NCBI RefSeq assembly: GCF_000372725.1 | Contig: NW_005199844.1 | Location: 7,283-71,282 of the forward strand | Direction: 5' to 3' | Origin: Emiliania huxleyi CCMP1516 | Taxonomy: Eukaryota > Haptophyta > Isochrysidales > Noelaerhabdaceae | Length of the DNA: 64,000 nt | Shown: positions 1-11,700 of the stretch, piece after piece | Layout: each line of letters opens with the position of its first letter | How positions within the stretch are numbered: position 1 is the stretch's first letter | Made by a program: the position numbers and the translations under genes | Notes under the pieces: generated by a model | Database searches by the model: none | Seen by the model: the letters and a program-made list of their open reading frames with translations, nothing else | Told to the model about the DNA's origin: nothing

Positions 1-550
1 CCGCCCGCATCGACCCCTTGCCGCCGCCGCCCCCGCCGTCCGCCCGCCCTCTGCAACACCGGAACACACCTGCGAGCGCCGAGCGCCGCGCCGCGCGCAC
101 AGCCTCTCCCTCCGCCTCCCCTCACTGCCCGCCCGCCGCGCCCCACCGCTGCCCGCCACCGCCGCCCGCCTCGATCTCCCCTCGAATCAGGATCGGCGAA
201 TCAGGAGCGCGGGAGCACGCGATCACCCACTACTGCGGCGGCACCCTTTGATTGCGGCGTCGGCCTCGTCCTGCGAGCCAAAGCGGACGAAGCCAAAGCC
301 GCGCGAGTTGCCGGTGGCGTGGTCCTTGGGGAGGTAGCAGTCCTTGACCTCGCCGTACTTGGCTGCCAAAGCGCGTGCGGCAGTCATGAGCGGCGAGGCG
401 GGCGCGGCGGGAGGAGTTCTGCGCGTGCACGGCAGTGGAGGCGCGCGGGCGCGGCGCGGCGGGCCGAGGCGCACAGAAGAGGTCCGTCAGCTCGTTCGTC
501 GTCGTCTCGAAGGGGAAGTTGTCGACCTTCAGAGAGATGAGGTCCGACAT
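1..550 (-). CDS. SR-type splicing factor, RRM domain (3' end cut by window)
   Basis: An RNA-recognition-motif protein, probably an SR-like splicing factor or RNA-binding protein acting in the nucleus. Exon 1 (550-475) starts MSDLISLKVDNFPF, which holds the RNP2-type strand. Exon 2 (362-245) holds RNP1 (SRGFGFVRF). Removing the 112-nt GT-AG intron 474-363 gives a continuous RRM reading ...DLFSKYGEVKDCYLP, the usual beta1-loop-helix spacing, so this junction is well supported. Exon 2 probably ends at a GT donor after AAAGG. A TTGCAG acceptor at 56-51 would start a Gly-rich exon 3 that runs off the window. The gene starts head to head with the retrotransposon ORF. Any RS tail would lie outside, so the subclass is inference. 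Confidence 0.85.
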
Positions 551-670
551 CGTTTTGCCAGATTTCTTGTTTCGAGAGGCTTCGACGCCGCCGCCGCCAA
601 GCGGGCGGCGCGCGCCTCCGAGCTCGAGCGCCAGGGTGGCAGCGGGGCAGCTGCGGACGCTGCTGCAGCC

Positions 671-3600
671 ATGAGGCGGGGAGCGCACGCTCCGTCCGGG
701 GGGGGGGAGGAGGCAGAGGCGGAGGCGGGCGAGGAAGAGGGAGAGGGGGCGAGCGAGTCGAGCCGCGACGAGCGTCTCCTCGCCACCGTCCTCGGCCTCG
801 CCGGAGCAGGCTACCTCTCCAAGGCCTGCGCCCGCTTCTCGACCAACCCCGTCGCCGAGACGGGCGTGTACGACGACACGCAGCCCGGCGGCGGCCTGAC
901 AGCGGACCAGGCGCTGGTTCGAGACACGCTTCGCGACCTCCACCCGCAGTCCACCGCGGTCGCCGATGACGACATGCGGCCTGCCCAGGGCGCCGGCGGC
1001 GCCGTCACACGCTACTCGACCTCCAGCAAGGAGTACCGGGACGCATTCTGGGAGGTGTTCCACTCGGTGCCCAAGGCGCGGGCCATGTCCGTCGACGGCG
1101 TGAGCTATGAGGAGCTAGAGTTCCTGTACTACGGCGGGGCGGACACGAGGGAAGTGCTCTTCGACATCGTCGCCTCCATCAACCGCGGCGAGGTGCACGA
1201 GTCGGCCACAAAGATTTGGGGCGACCTCAACCTCCTCGGCATCGAGAAGAGAGACGACGACGGCAACCTCACCGGCACCCGTCCCATCGGCATTCCCGCC
1301 GCGATCCGCCGCCTCGCCAACCGCGTGCTCATGAAGCATCGCAGCGCCGACATGTGCGACCTCTTCACCGGCGGCACGCCCGACATGAGACGCACGGTCC
1401 GCGACGGCATGCGCGAGATCTGCCTCCGCCCCACCGAGGACGGCGGGCTCGGCATGTCGGCGGAGGAGGCGGAGGCGCGCGTCAAGGCGTGCAACATCCC
1501 CCTGCAGGTCGGCGTGGGACTCGCTGGCGGAGCCGAGGTGGCGATCCAGCTGCTGCAGGAGCATCTGCGGCGCAACCCCGGCCACGCGATCGCCTCGGAC
1601 GACAAGCGCAACGGCTTCAACTGCATCTCTCGCAAGGCCATCTTTGCGGGCCTGCGGCGGTGGTTCCCGGAGCTCATCCCGACCGTCGCGCTGTGGTACA
1701 GCGAGCAGCGCCGCCTCTTTCTCTTCAACGCGGAGGCGCGGTGCAGCTCGGGCGACACCTTCATGTCGACCGAGGGCTGCGCGCAGGGCGATCCTCTCGG
1801 GCCCTTCCTCTTCGCCGTCGGCTATCATTGGACCCTGCTCGAGATGCAGGTGCGCAACCCGTCCGCCCTAATTTGCGCGTACTACTTAGACGATACCTAC
1901 GTCGCGGACGCGCCGAGGGCGGCTCTCGAGACGATGCTCGAGGGCGACGACCTTGCTCAACTCTGGAGTGGCGTCGAGAGCAACAAGTCCAAGCGGTGCA
2001 TGTGGGCCCCCGACCCGCGCTCGCTCGACGCGGTGCGCGACCGCACGGATGTCAAGGGCACGCCGGACTCCGCAGACGGCGTCCTTCGCGGTATTCGCGT
2101 GCTCGGGGCGTACCTCGGGGACAAGGCGTGGTGCCGTGACAAACTCGTCAAGCGCGTCCGCAAGGCGCTGGAGCCGCTCTCGGGCATCATGGCGCTGCGC
2201 GACACCAAAACGATCCACACCGCGCAGCAGCTCGCCCAGGTGCTCCTCCGCTTCTGCAGCAACACCACGCTCACCTTCTTCCTTCGCACTATGCCGCCGT
2301 CGGTGACCCAGGACGCCGCGCGCGAGCACGACCGCCTGATGGAGGAGGCGCTCTACACCCTCGTGGGTGGCGCGCGGGTCGGACGCAACAGCCCACAGTG
2401 GCGGGTCGCTGTTCAGCAGGCCCGACTTCCGGTCAGGATGGGCGGTATGGGCCTGACCAGTGCCATGGACATCCGTGAGGCAGCGTGGGTCGGCACGTGG
2501 GCCCTCGTCACGCGGCCGATACGCGAGCTGCACGAGCCATTCCGCGACCTCGATGTGGCCCTCGCGCCGGGAGAGCGCTTCGACGAGCTTCGGGAGGCTC
2601 ACAAACGCCTCCGCGCCGTTCGCGACGCGGTCGGCAAGACGTGGCGCGAGTGGGACGGGCGCACGCTATACCAAGACGTCGTCGGGCCCTTCCAGGAGAC
2701 CAAGGCGGTGCCACGGCGCCGCTACCACCCGCCCAAACTTACGCCGGCGGCGGAGCTGCTGGATCTTTCGGAGTTCTCGTCTACCAGCGAGTTCTTACAG
2801 CAGGCGCAGCGGCGGTACACCGTCGGCGTACACCATCGCAACTGGCTCGCCCTCGCCGACGCCTTCGTCAGCGAGGCATCCCGGCAGGGCGGCCGCTACA
2901 AGACTGGCAGGTGCAAGAACCACAAGTGCTGGCGCGAGGCGATTCGGTTCGTCGCAGTCAGCCAGGAGGGGGCTGGCGCCTTCCTGAATGCGATCCCCAT
3001 GCGGGATGATATGAAGATGGAGACGTGGGCGATGCGCATTACAGTTCAGCGCCGCCTCGGCCTCCCGCTCGATGTTGCCTGCCAGGCGGTGGAGGCGGGC
3101 AAGAAGGCGCCAAACGGCAAGCCGCACGAAGAACTCGGCGATGCCGCAATGGTCAACCCGCGTGCGAAGCACGCGACACGACACAAATACCTGCTCAAAC
3201 GACTCGTCAAGACCCTTCGCTCGGCGTGGGGCATGCTCATCGAGATGGAGCCGACTGCACACCTCAGTTACAGTAACCCAAAACAACCTGACGTGGCGGC
3301 GGCGAACATCGGCAAAGGGCATGTGCGCCTCGTTGGCGACTTGAAACTGACGAGCTCGCTTGCGTGCAAGGGTGGCGATCGGCTCGGCTGGAAGGGGGCT
3401 TTTGTCGCCTTCGGCAACACCGAGCGGGCGCTGCTCGACTTAGTGTTAGGGCATGCTGCATGGCCGCGGCCGGGAGGGGGGGGGGAGGGGGGGAGGGAGG
3501 CGGAGGATGCAGAGGCGGAGGCGGCGGCGGCGGAAGAGGAGGAGGGGGAGAGTGAGGGGGAGGCGGAGGCGGGGGCACCTGTGACGGCCCGCTACGAGAA

Positions 3601-3916
3601 GGGCGAATACCGGTTCGCGCGGGAGAAGAATTGCGACCTGCGTTTGCTCGACTTCGAGACGTTCGGCGGCTTCGGGGACGGCGTCCGCAGAATTCTTCGG
3701 CAGGCGGCGGACCAGCTGAGTAACAAACTTTCGCACGCTCAGCACCTCGATGAGGTCACATGGACCACCAAGAACTGGCACGGGCTGCAGATGCAGCGCT
3801 TGTCTGTCGTTCTCCACACCGCCGTGGCGTGGCAGACGGTGAACGAGCTAGCGTGCGGGGACAGCGGCATTGTGCACGGAGCTAAGTGCATTGCCGTTCT
3901 TAACGGAGTCGCTTAG
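671..3916 (+). CDS. Non-LTR retrotransposon protein: reverse transcriptase plus C-terminal nuclease-like region
   Basis: A retroelement polymerase. The frame is open from 344, but 344-550 is antisense to the RRM gene, so I chose the ATG at 671 (about 1081 aa). The RT palm shows GCAQGDPLGPFLF (about 1775-1815) and the catalytic YLDD (1884-1895). After the thumb come a region resembling GxPH..LGD and a PDV...DLK stretch (about 3289-3340), then FETFGGFG and LSVVLHTAVA near the C-terminus. In related algal and plant elements this tail carries a CCHC and a PD-(D/E)XK-like nuclease. Here the zinc cysteines are largely gone, and a Gly/Glu-rich insert (3470-3575) interrupts the tail. No N-terminal zinc finger or Myb is visible. 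No poly-A tail or target duplication was found. The long intact ORF suggests recent activity. Confidence 0.88.
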   Translation: MRRGAHAPSGGGEEAEAEAGEEEGEGASESSRDERLLATVLGLAGAGYLSKACARFSTNPVAETGVYDDTQPGGGLTADQALVRDTLRDLHPQSTAVADDDMRPAQGAGGAVTRYSTSSKEYRDAFWEVFHSVPKARAMSVDGVSYEELEFLYYGGADTREVLFDIVASINRGEVHESATKIWGDLNLLGIEKRDDDGNLTGTRPIGIPAAIRRLANRVLMKHRSADMCDLFTGGTPDMRRTVRDGMREICLRPTEDGGLGMSAEEAEARVKACNIPLQVGVGLAGGAEVAIQLLQEHLRRNPGHAIASDDKRNGFNCISRKAIFAGLRRWFPELIPTVALWYSEQRRLFLFNAEARCSSGDTFMSTEGCAQGDPLGPFLFAVGYHWTLLEMQVRNPSALICAYYLDDTYVADAPRAALETMLEGDDLAQLWSGVESNKSKRCMWAPDPRSLDAVRDRTDVKGTPDSADGVLRGIRVLGAYLGDKAWCRDKLVKRVRKALEPLSGIMALRDTKTIHTAQQLAQVLLRFCSNTTLTFFLRTMPPSVTQDAAREHDRLMEEALYTLVGGARVGRNSPQWRVAVQQARLPVRMGGMGLTSAMDIREAAWVGTWALVTRPIRELHEPFRDLDVALAPGERFDELREAHKRLRAVRDAVGKTWREWDGRTLYQDVVGPFQETKAVPRRRYHPPKLTPAAELLDLSEFSSTSEFLQQAQRRYTVGVHHRNWLALADAFVSEASRQGGRYKTGRCKNHKCWREAIRFVAVSQEGAGAFLNAIPMRDDMKMETWAMRITVQRRLGLPLDVACQAVEAGKKAPNGKPHEELGDAAMVNPRAKHATRHKYLLKRLVKTLRSAWGMLIEMEPTAHLSYSNPKQPDVAAANIGKGHVRLVGDLKLTSSLACKGGDRLGWKGAFVAFGNTERALLDLVLGHAAWPRPGGGGEGGREAEDAEAEAAAAEEEEGESEGEAEAGAPVTARYEKGEYRFAREKNCDLRLLDFETFGGFGDGVRRILRQAADQLSNKLSHAQHLDEVTWTTKNWHGLQMQRLSVVLHTAVAWQTVNELACGDSGIVHGAKCIAVLNGVA

Positions 3917-4047
3917 GCGGCTCCGGTGGTGTGCCGGTGATAGTACTAGCACGCGCCAGTTCGCACCTGTGTCGAGCCTGTCTGCTGTGAGAGAGAGTTG
4001 TCTTGTTTAAATTCTTGTTTCCTCATATTTTTGTTTACAAAGGAGGG

Positions 4048-4878
4048 CTACGCGTGCCGCCTTCGCTGGGGCGCCGGCGCCCTACTGGCGCTGCCGCCGC
4101 CCCCGCCGCCTCCGCCGCCGCCGCCGCCGCCGCCGCCTCCGCCGCCGCCGCCGCCGCCGCCCGCCCCGCAGCTCCGCGTCCCACAACGCCCGCCGAGAGT
4201 GTCGTCGTCGGACGCCTGTTCACACGCTCGTGCCTGTAGACATGCTCCTGCAACGCCCGCCGAGAGTGTCGTCGTCTGACGCCGCCAGCCGCAGCGCCGC
4301 GGCCACGCCCTGCTCCCGCGGCTCGAGCGCAACGCGAAAGTGTGAGACCGCGTCCGCGTACCGGCCCGCGTTGAGCGAGGCGCGGCCGAGCGTCAGCCGG
4401 GCGGCCGCCCAGGCAGGGGCGAGGGCGACGGCGCACGCTGCGGCATCGCACGCGCCGGCGTCGTCGCCGACCTCGAGCAAGCACTGCGCCAGCAGGTCGC
4501 GCGGGCGGGCGGCGGTCGGCGTGGCGGCGATCGCGGTCCGGAAGTGCTCGATGGCGGCGCTGAAGTCGCCGCTCTCTGCCGCCGCCTCTCCGAGCGCTGT
4601 CGCGCCGCGGGAGTGATCGGCGCCATGCGAGTGATCGAACCCTCCCACGCCCGCCTCCTCCCCCGCCTCGCCCGCCTCGCCCGCCTCGCCCGCCTCGCCC
4701 GCCCCTGCCACCTCCTCCGCCGCCTCCCTGGCCTCCTCCGCCTCCGCCTCCTGCCCCGCACCAGCTGCCCCCGCCGCCCCGCTCGCCACCCCGACCGCAC
4801 CCTCCCACCCGCATTCGAGCGGAGGTGGCGACGGAGGCGCAGACGGAGGCGCGCAACCGCCGCCGCCTCCGCCGCCTC

Positions 4879-4912
<34 letters not shown>

Positions 4913-5835
4913 CAGCCCGCCAATCGCCCATACTGCGAGCGCCGTCTCCGCCTTGCCGCTAAAGCCGCCCGGCCGGTGCTGCTCGCTTGCGGGGAGTGTC
5001 TCCCGCACCTCGACGGCGTGGAGCCCCGCGGGATGGAGCAGGCTGCGCAGGAGGTCGAGCGAGAGCGGGTAGGGCGGGCCGGAGCGTCCGGGCGGCTGGC
5101 GTCGATGGGGAAGATGGCGGTGAGGAGGCGGCCTGAGGGAGGGAGGGAGGGGCTCGAGGGAGGGAGGGAGGGAGGGAGGGAGGGAGGGAGGGAGGGAGGG
5201 AGGGAGGGAGGGAGGGAGGGAGGGAGGGAGGGAGGGAGGGAGGGAGGGAGGGAGGGAGGTAGGGAGGTAGAGGGAGGGAGAGAGGGAGAGAGAGAGGAGG
5301 AGGAGGAGAGAGCAGCGTCTACTGCCGCCGGCCTTGCGGCTTGAGGAGCGAGCGGTGCGCCGCCGCCCACCGCTCCCGCACCGACGGGTCGAGCGCACAG
5401 AGAAAGGTGCAGTCCCAGACCAGGTCATAGGCTCCCGTGTGCCGGAAAAAGTCGCCGCAACAGACCTCAACTGACGCCGCACGTGGGTGGCCCGACGCTT
5501 CGATCTCGCGCTTCGCCGCGTCGCAGGGCGTCGTGGGCGAATTGGCTCGCGGCGAGCGCCAGCGCATCGTAGGCACGACCGGCTCCGGGCACCAGCGCCG
5601 TCGCACCCTCGGAGACGGGATCTAGCCGGCGGAGAGCGCCGAGGAGCGTCGCGCTGGGCCCGCCGACGTCGAACTTGTCGCCTTTGGCCAAGCCGGACGC
5701 CCACAGGCGCTCCCAGTGGTCGGACGCGCCGGCGTGAGCCATCGGCAGATCAGCGTGGCTGACAGAGACAGGGTTGAACCCAGAGGTGCCGGCGCTGGCA
5801 GAGGTCTTCCTTCCACGGAGTAAATTCTTTTTCAT
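4048..5835 (-). CDS. TPMT-like thiol/halide methyltransferase joined to TPR repeats
   Basis: An AdoMet-dependent methyltransferase of the thiopurine/thiol methyltransferase family. Exon 1 from ATG 5835 gives DHWERLWASG and the SAM motif ALVPGAGRAYD. Further exons give CCGDFF, DCTFLCALDP, LLTAIFPI, GPPYPLS and GKAETALAVW, which match family motifs in order. An intron holding a (GGGA)n tract (about 5140-5330) joins LLKPQ to GRLLTAIF and seems to use a GC donor. The same open frame continues through a Gly/Ala/Glu-rich linker into about three TPR helices (GDFSAAIEHFRTAI..., GDDAGACDAA..., GRYADAVSHFRVAL). A 67-nt intron (4282-4216) with duplicated flanks leads to a Gly-rich tail ending at 4048. 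Two frame changes, near 5510 and 5095, are not explained by clear introns and may be assembly indels or decay. Confidence 0.72.
4088..4165. repeat. (GCC)n microsatellite
   Basis: GCC/GCT triplet run. On the minus strand it encodes the poly-Gly tail of the methyltransferase-TPR gene. Confidence 0.9.
5142..5290. repeat. (GGGA)n microsatellite
   Basis: About 150 bp of GGGA repeats inside an intron of the methyltransferase gene. Read on the minus strand it is a long CT-rich tract leading into the CAG acceptor. Confidence 0.95.
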
Positions 5836-5957
5836 GTGACCAGCGTTGTGCCAGGAGTTTTTCAACTGTTTTTCCCGTGTAGAAAGAATATGTTCACCAT
5901 CGATCACAACCCACACACGCTGGACCTGAGTGCTTGCACCAACCTGCTCCTCGCCCG

Positions 5958-7880
5958 ATGCAGTGTACGGACAACGCGCTGCCGAACACCTTCGATGCCG
6001 ACTCCGCGCTCTACGCGAGCCAGCTCGCGATGGGGCTCGCGTATCAGGAGGACGTCGGAATGCGACTCGTGAAGGCCTTCCACGCGGAGCAGTCCGACCA
6101 CTCGAGCAACATCGGCGACGCATGGCATTTGCCTACGACGAGCAACATAGCATTTGCAAAGGCTCGCGGAAGGAATTCCGAGGAGCTCGTTATTGTCAAC
6201 CGCGGAACGATCATCAAAAATGTGGAGGACGCGAGGCGCAATTTTGCGGGACAAGTCCGCACCGACAACATTTTTGTCGGCAAGAGGAGCGGCGACAAGA
6301 TCAACCGTCAATATGCGCAGCTGATGGTGCACGGGGCGTACCTGGACCGCGCGATGGGTCCGCCACAGCTCCTCCCCCTGCTGCGTGCCGCCCTGCCCAC
6401 TCGCCCACATGCTCTGCGCTTCCCTCGCGGACACAGGCGTCCTCTTCACATACCTCCTCCTCGATGCGATGAAGGGCGTGTACCGCATCGGCAAATACAA
6501 GCAGGTCACCGTGACCGGCCACTCGCAGGGCGGCGCCGTCTCGATCTGCCTCGCCGCCCTTCTGGTGGCCTTCGACACCGGGCTGCACGCGCTCAACGAC
6601 GGTTTCATCGACGAGCTCAAGGTCAACGACCACAGCAGCAGCGTCGACGCCTTCACAGGGGGCGACCGGACCGATTCGAAGCTGTCGATCACGCTCAACG
6701 TCGAGAAGGACGCTGCTGGTAAGGACGTGCGACAGTTTGCCGTCAAGTGGTCGGGCGCGTGGACGTCCGACGAGAAGCGATGGGACGTCAAAAACGCGCT
6801 TCTCCACCGCGAGGCCGACGCGTGTACGTTTTCGCCCCGACTCGTCCCGGCTGTCCGCGTGTACGCCTTCGCCCCGACCAAGATCTCGAACCCCGCCTTC
6901 GAGACCTGGATCCACGAGAACGTGCCCAGCACCTTCAATTTCATCATGCGCTTCGACCCCGTCGCCCAGATGGCGCGAGACGCCGCCGTGGCACCGCCTC
7001 ACCCCCTCCACGAGACTTGCCGTGAGACTGTGCGCCCTCGCCACCGCAGGTGCTGCCGTGGAACTGCCGGCCGGGCCACCTGATCGAGGTGCGCGTGCGG
7101 AAGAACGAGTGGCTGCGCTGGCTCACCTTCCCCTTCCTCGAGGCGTGGCTCAACATGTCGCCGTGGCTCCCGGCGTGCTGCGCCGAGAAGAACACCTACG
7201 GCTCAGCGCTCCACGGCGGCGACATGATCCTCCCGGCGGTGACCGCCTTCCTGCTAGATAGCCCCGCGGTCGCAAAGAAGGCGAGCCTGGACGCGGTGTG
7301 GAACGAGCTCAAGTACTTTGTCCTCTTCGAGGAGTGGTTCGGGGGCGACGATAAGAAAGGCTTCGTCTCATGGTTCCGCCTCAATACATCAAAGATTCCG
7401 ACCGACAAGCAGGTTGAGGAGCCCGACTGGTTGGAGCCCGACCGGTTGTCGATCCTCAAGAACGGCAAGGAGAAGGGGCTGAACGACTTTGAGTACACGA
7501 TCCGCACCTTCAGCGGCCCCCGGGCTCTGACGTGGAGCCGCGTGTACTTTAACGGTACCCTGATGCTCACCTTCTTCGTCCTGGCGCTCGCGCTCCCGTC
7601 CTTCGCAGCTCCCTGCCCCCGCCCAAGGCTGTCCCGTCTCAGCCTCCCCTCCCACCCACCCCGACCTCAGGTGCCGATGGCCCTTCTCCTACTCGGCGTC
7701 CTCCTCCTCCTCCTCGCCGTGGCTGTGCCCATCTACCTGACGCTTCGCGTCGGCGCCTACCTTTCTGTAGAGGCGGGCGCGTGGTGCTGCCCCTCAAAGC
7801 GACGCGCGTGGTGCCGGGCCTGTCACAGCGCGGTGCGCGGCCCGCGCGCCTCCTCTCCCCTCTCGCCACTACCATCCTAG
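5958..7880 (+). CDS. Class-3 lipase with C-terminal membrane helix
   Basis: A serine hydrolase of the lipase_3 (triacylglycerol lipase) family. Exon 1 runs 5958-6357. Intron 6358-6436 (79 nt, GT-AG) restores ...RAMGVLFTYLL. Exon 2 runs 6437-6987 and carries the nucleophile elbow GHSQGG (about 6518) and the acid-loop candidate FDPV. Intron 6988-7049 follows, and exon 3 starts VLPWNCRPGHLIEV. The candidate catalytic His is in SALHGGD. A last intron (about 7572-7672) leads to a strongly hydrophobic stretch (PMALLLLGVLLLLLAVAVPIY), so the enzyme is probably anchored near its C-terminus. Start: first ATG of the conserved frame; an upstream exon with a signal is possible. It is divergent from the methyltransferase gene, with about 120 bp between starts. 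Confidence 0.85.
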
Positions 7881-10800
7881 CCGGCGCGGCATGTGGCTCC
7901 CCAAGAGAAGCGACATCAGAGTTGAAGCCGGTACTAAGTTGCCGCCGCCCCGCCCCACCGTGTGCAGAGGATGTCGGCGACGCCCAAGCCGCCGCTGACG
8001 AGCGCGGCAACGGCTCGGCGTTTCGCCAAAGAGCAGCGCACAAAGTACCAGGAGCTCGCCAGCCCCGTCTGAATGCAGAAGAGTCGCCGCGCGCGGCAGA
8101 GCCGCTCCGCCGCAGCGCAGGAGCGCAGCGCCGCCTTTGTAGGGGGGGATATCGACATGCCATGCCGCGCAACCCCGGCGAGGTGCGCGGGGACGGAGAG
8201 GCGCTCCCGGGACCCGCAACCGACCTCGCCCGACTGTACACTTGGTGATTCACGGGCATGTTGCACATGTGTGTGTGTCCGATAGAGTTGAGTTTCTTGT
8301 CAGATAACATGTACTAAGTGCACTTGGACGGTATAACCTGCTACCTGGTGACACCTGTGTTAGTGCCAGTGCGCAGTGCGCGCGCAAGGCGCACACACAT
8401 CACGCATCGCTCTCGCGTCCGTCTCGGGCCCACAGACAGACATCCCGCACACTCGCCACCCGTGAAATTCAATTCCCCAATCCCCAAATTCTTCTTCTTG
8501 TTTTAGCTCACAAAGTCACATCTCACATAACACACACGCGCCCGTCACAAACCAGGCACTGTGTGCTCTAAGTGGCTGAAAACTTGATCCATTGTTTTTT
8601 GAGCCCCTACGCCCTCGGGACGCGCACCGCGCTACTGCTCCCGGGCCAGGGGTGTAAGGGAACACACTAGGGCACACCAGGGCCGGTCTAGCCGGCCTTA
8701 TCCCGCCCACAGCCTTCGAAAACGCACAAAAATCGCACCGCCGGAGCCGCGGCGAATCGCTACCGGAGGCCGCGTGTCGCGCCACCGACGGCCGCACGTC
8801 GAGCCCCCGGCTCCGCGCCGCTGCTCCACCGCGCCGGCCATCCAGCGCGCACCCCCCAAGCTGCTGGTGCCCTCTTAAAGGGCTACAAAGCCTCGAAAGG
8901 AGCCGTCGACCGTCACCTAACAGAGGGGTGTCGGCCCCGGGCTCGCCGCTCTTGCGAGCGGTCGGCGGCGTCTAGGGCGGAGCCAGCGGTAGTAGCGGTG
9001 GTGCCGGCGTGTGCCGTGACGGAGGGGGTGGCGGCGGGGCGCGGACGGCGGGGTGCGGCGGCCGAGGCTCGAGCGGGGGGGGCGGCAGCGGTGGCACCAT
9101 CGTCGGCGGAAGTTCGACCTGGCGGGTGAGAGGTGGGAGGCGCCGAGGGCGGAACCGCTGCGGACGCGGCGAGGTTGGAGGCGCAGAGGCCGAGGCGGCA
9201 CGGGCGGTGGCGCCGACGGCACTGCAGCGCCGGTGCAGCGCCGGGGAGGGCGGCTGAGGTGGCGCGGACGGCGGTGGCGAGAAGGCGGGCGGAAGCTTAG
9301 ACGGGTGGTGGTGGAGGAGGCGGCAAAATCACGGGCGAAGCGCCGAGGGGGGCGGCGGAGGCGGTGCACCAGCGGTGGGGAGGGTAGCTACGGCGGCGGG
9401 GTAGCGGCCAGCATCGCCAGGGGGGGCGGGAGGTGCCGCGGGTGCCGCACGGGCGGCGGCGGCCGTGCCGGTGATGGCGCCTGGGAAAGGGGAGGCGCGG
9501 GTCTGAGAGGCGGACGCGCGGGCGGGAGAGGTGAGTGAGACCACGCACGCGGCTGCGGTCGCGTCGCGCCGTGCGGGAGGGGCGCCGGCGCAACCACGGC
9601 GGCAGCCGAGGCGGCTCATCGCGCCGTGCAGAGGCTCGGGGGAGGCGCGCGGTGCGGCGGCGCACCGCTGGATCGCCGCGACAAAGTGTAGCCGAGGCGG
9701 GGCGGGAAGCGCCCGAGCCGGCCGTTGGGGCGGCGCCGACGCCGCCCAGGATGCCGTGGGCCGATGGTGCGGAGGAGCGGCCGCTCCCCCTCTCGGGGCG
9801 GCCGCAAAACCTGTGCAGCAGCAGCACGCGAGAACGCGCCTGCTGGGGGTGAGTCGCAAAATGTGAGATTGCGGGCCCCGCCGCGATTACTTTCTCCCTC
9901 CAAAGTGCATGTGCCTTGGGAAGGGGGTGCAAGCACACCTCCGCTACTCGGAAGATAGGGTCGTCTGACTCGATCGCGAGCGAGCGCGGGTAGACGGCGG
10001 CGTGCGCAAAGCGACGGCTCGCGCGCGACCGCGGGCTTGCGCGTCGGCCGTGCGCGGGCAGAGGGTGCTGAGGGGCGAGCGGTGGCGGTCGCTCGCCCGG
10101 GCAACCCGCGCGCGGGCGGCGCGCCGCAGCGGGGAGCGCCCAGGGGCGCGGCGCGTGCTGGCTGCGAGCGGGCGCTTGACATCGTTTTGAGGAGAGATAG
10201 CCCAAAAATATACCGCCGGATAGAGCACACAGTGGGGTCTCAGGCTCGGCAACCGCCGCCAGCAACGCATGCATGTAGGGAGGGGAGGGTGGCGACTGTG
10301 GCGGTCGAGAGCGGCCTGAGCTCTCGCCGCCGTAACCCGTAAGCCGCCGGCCGTAAGCCGCGCGCCACGGCACCAACCCATCTAGGGCACCCAAACTAGT
10401 TGGCGCGTTGTGATTTCCCTCCCCCAAACGAGCCGATCTCGGCCCGCCGTTCTCCGCTCGCGCCGGCCGCCCTTGCGCTCGCGGGGCTGCCCGACGGGGC
10501 GGGCCTCGTGCTGATGGACCCAGCCGAGGTGCCCGACCAGTCGGAGCCGCGCCGACGCGCCGCGCGCGACCACCAGCCAGCTTTTCGGCGGGCCCGAGCA
10601 CGGTGCGTCGAAAGAGTAGACACTCAAAACAGCTGCCGAGTTTTTTGCCTCTTTTTGAGCGCTGCTGCTGCACACCCAGCCCACCAGTGATACTAGAAGC
10701 ACCAGATCCACCCCGTCGCGTGCTTGACCGCCACCCCGGTGACCGCCCACAGGTGGCTGTTTGCGGCTCCGCTCATCGCCGCTTTTGGGCGCCTGGTCGT

Positions 10801-11223
10801 CAGAGGGCGCCTGCGGCTCTCTGTCGTCGCGTGACCGCCGCCGACAGCATCTGCTCGGTCGTGCCCGCCAGCGCGGAGCTGCGCGACGTCGAATTGTTCG
10901 GTGGCTCGACCGCCGGCGCGCCCACCCTCGCCTCCTGCGCGCCTCACACACAGTGTTCTCCTCGCGCGCGGCCGACAAAGTGAGCGCACGACCACCTCCC
11001 TCTCAGTCACCCCCCCAACGATGCACAGCCCGTTCGTGCTCGCCGAGAAGACGCTCGGAGCGCCCAACTTTGCCTCGTGCGGCCATCAAACAGGCGCGTT
11101 GCCTCCCATCTCCGCACTTCCCATCTACCCCCACACTGCCACTGCCGGGGACGCGCAGATGCGACTCCCGGGCCCGCTCACCTCACCCGAGCCCCGCCGA
11201 CCAGGCACGGCCCGACGAGAAGC
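7881..11223. other. Intergenic, GC-rich low complexity; no gene supported
   Basis: Frames are open on both strands because of very high GC, but none shows a conserved motif. 7881-8310 may include the lipase 3' UTR. 8900-10900 is GGC/GCC-rich. No RNA gene was recognised. Confidence 0.5.
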
Positions 11224-11700
11224 CGCCGGGAAGGAGCTGGCCGAGCCATCGCCGGCCTCCCTGCCGGCTCATGACCGCTCAAAAGGTCGCTCACCCGCTC
11301 GTCGCTTGCCGCCCCTGTCCCAGCCCTTGCCGGCGACGGGATCACGAACCTAGTGCTCAGTTCCGTCTCCCCCCCCCCTCCTGTAGGTAGGCCGTCCCGC
11401 GCTGTGGCGGGAAGAGGCGCGCCGAGCCATCGGCGACGTCCCGGCGAGCTCATGGGCGCTCAAAAGGTCGCGGACCCGCCCGTCGCTTGCCGCCCCTCTC
11501 CCAGCCGTTGCCGGCGCTTTTGCACGTACCTAGGGCTGAGTTCCGTCTCCCCCCCCTCCCTCCTGTGTGTAGGCCGTTTAATGCTGGCGGGAAGAGGCGC
11601 GCCGAGCCATCGGTGACGTCCTGGCGAGCTCATGTCCCCCCAAAAGGTCGCACCCGCCCGTGGCTCCGCCGTCGGCTCCGCCGCGAGCGGTGACGGTGAG
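11224..11700. repeat. ~180-bp tandem repeat, three copies (array A)
   Basis: The marker AAAAGGTCGC recurs at 11281, 11462 and 11642, a period of 181 and 180 bp. Units also share CGCCGAGCCATCG and GTTCCGTCTCCCCCC. The third copy is partial. It lies about 180 bp left of the hAT-type element. Confidence 0.9.

Noticed and set aside
344..670. 5' extension of the retrotransposon ORF
   Set aside because: 344-550 is antisense to the RRM gene exons, and the extension has no domain. The ATG at 671 is a better start.
8900..10980. Long GC-rich ORFs on both strands as genes
   Set aside because: They overlap in all frames, are Arg/Ala/Pro-biased, and have no conserved motif or credible splice structure.
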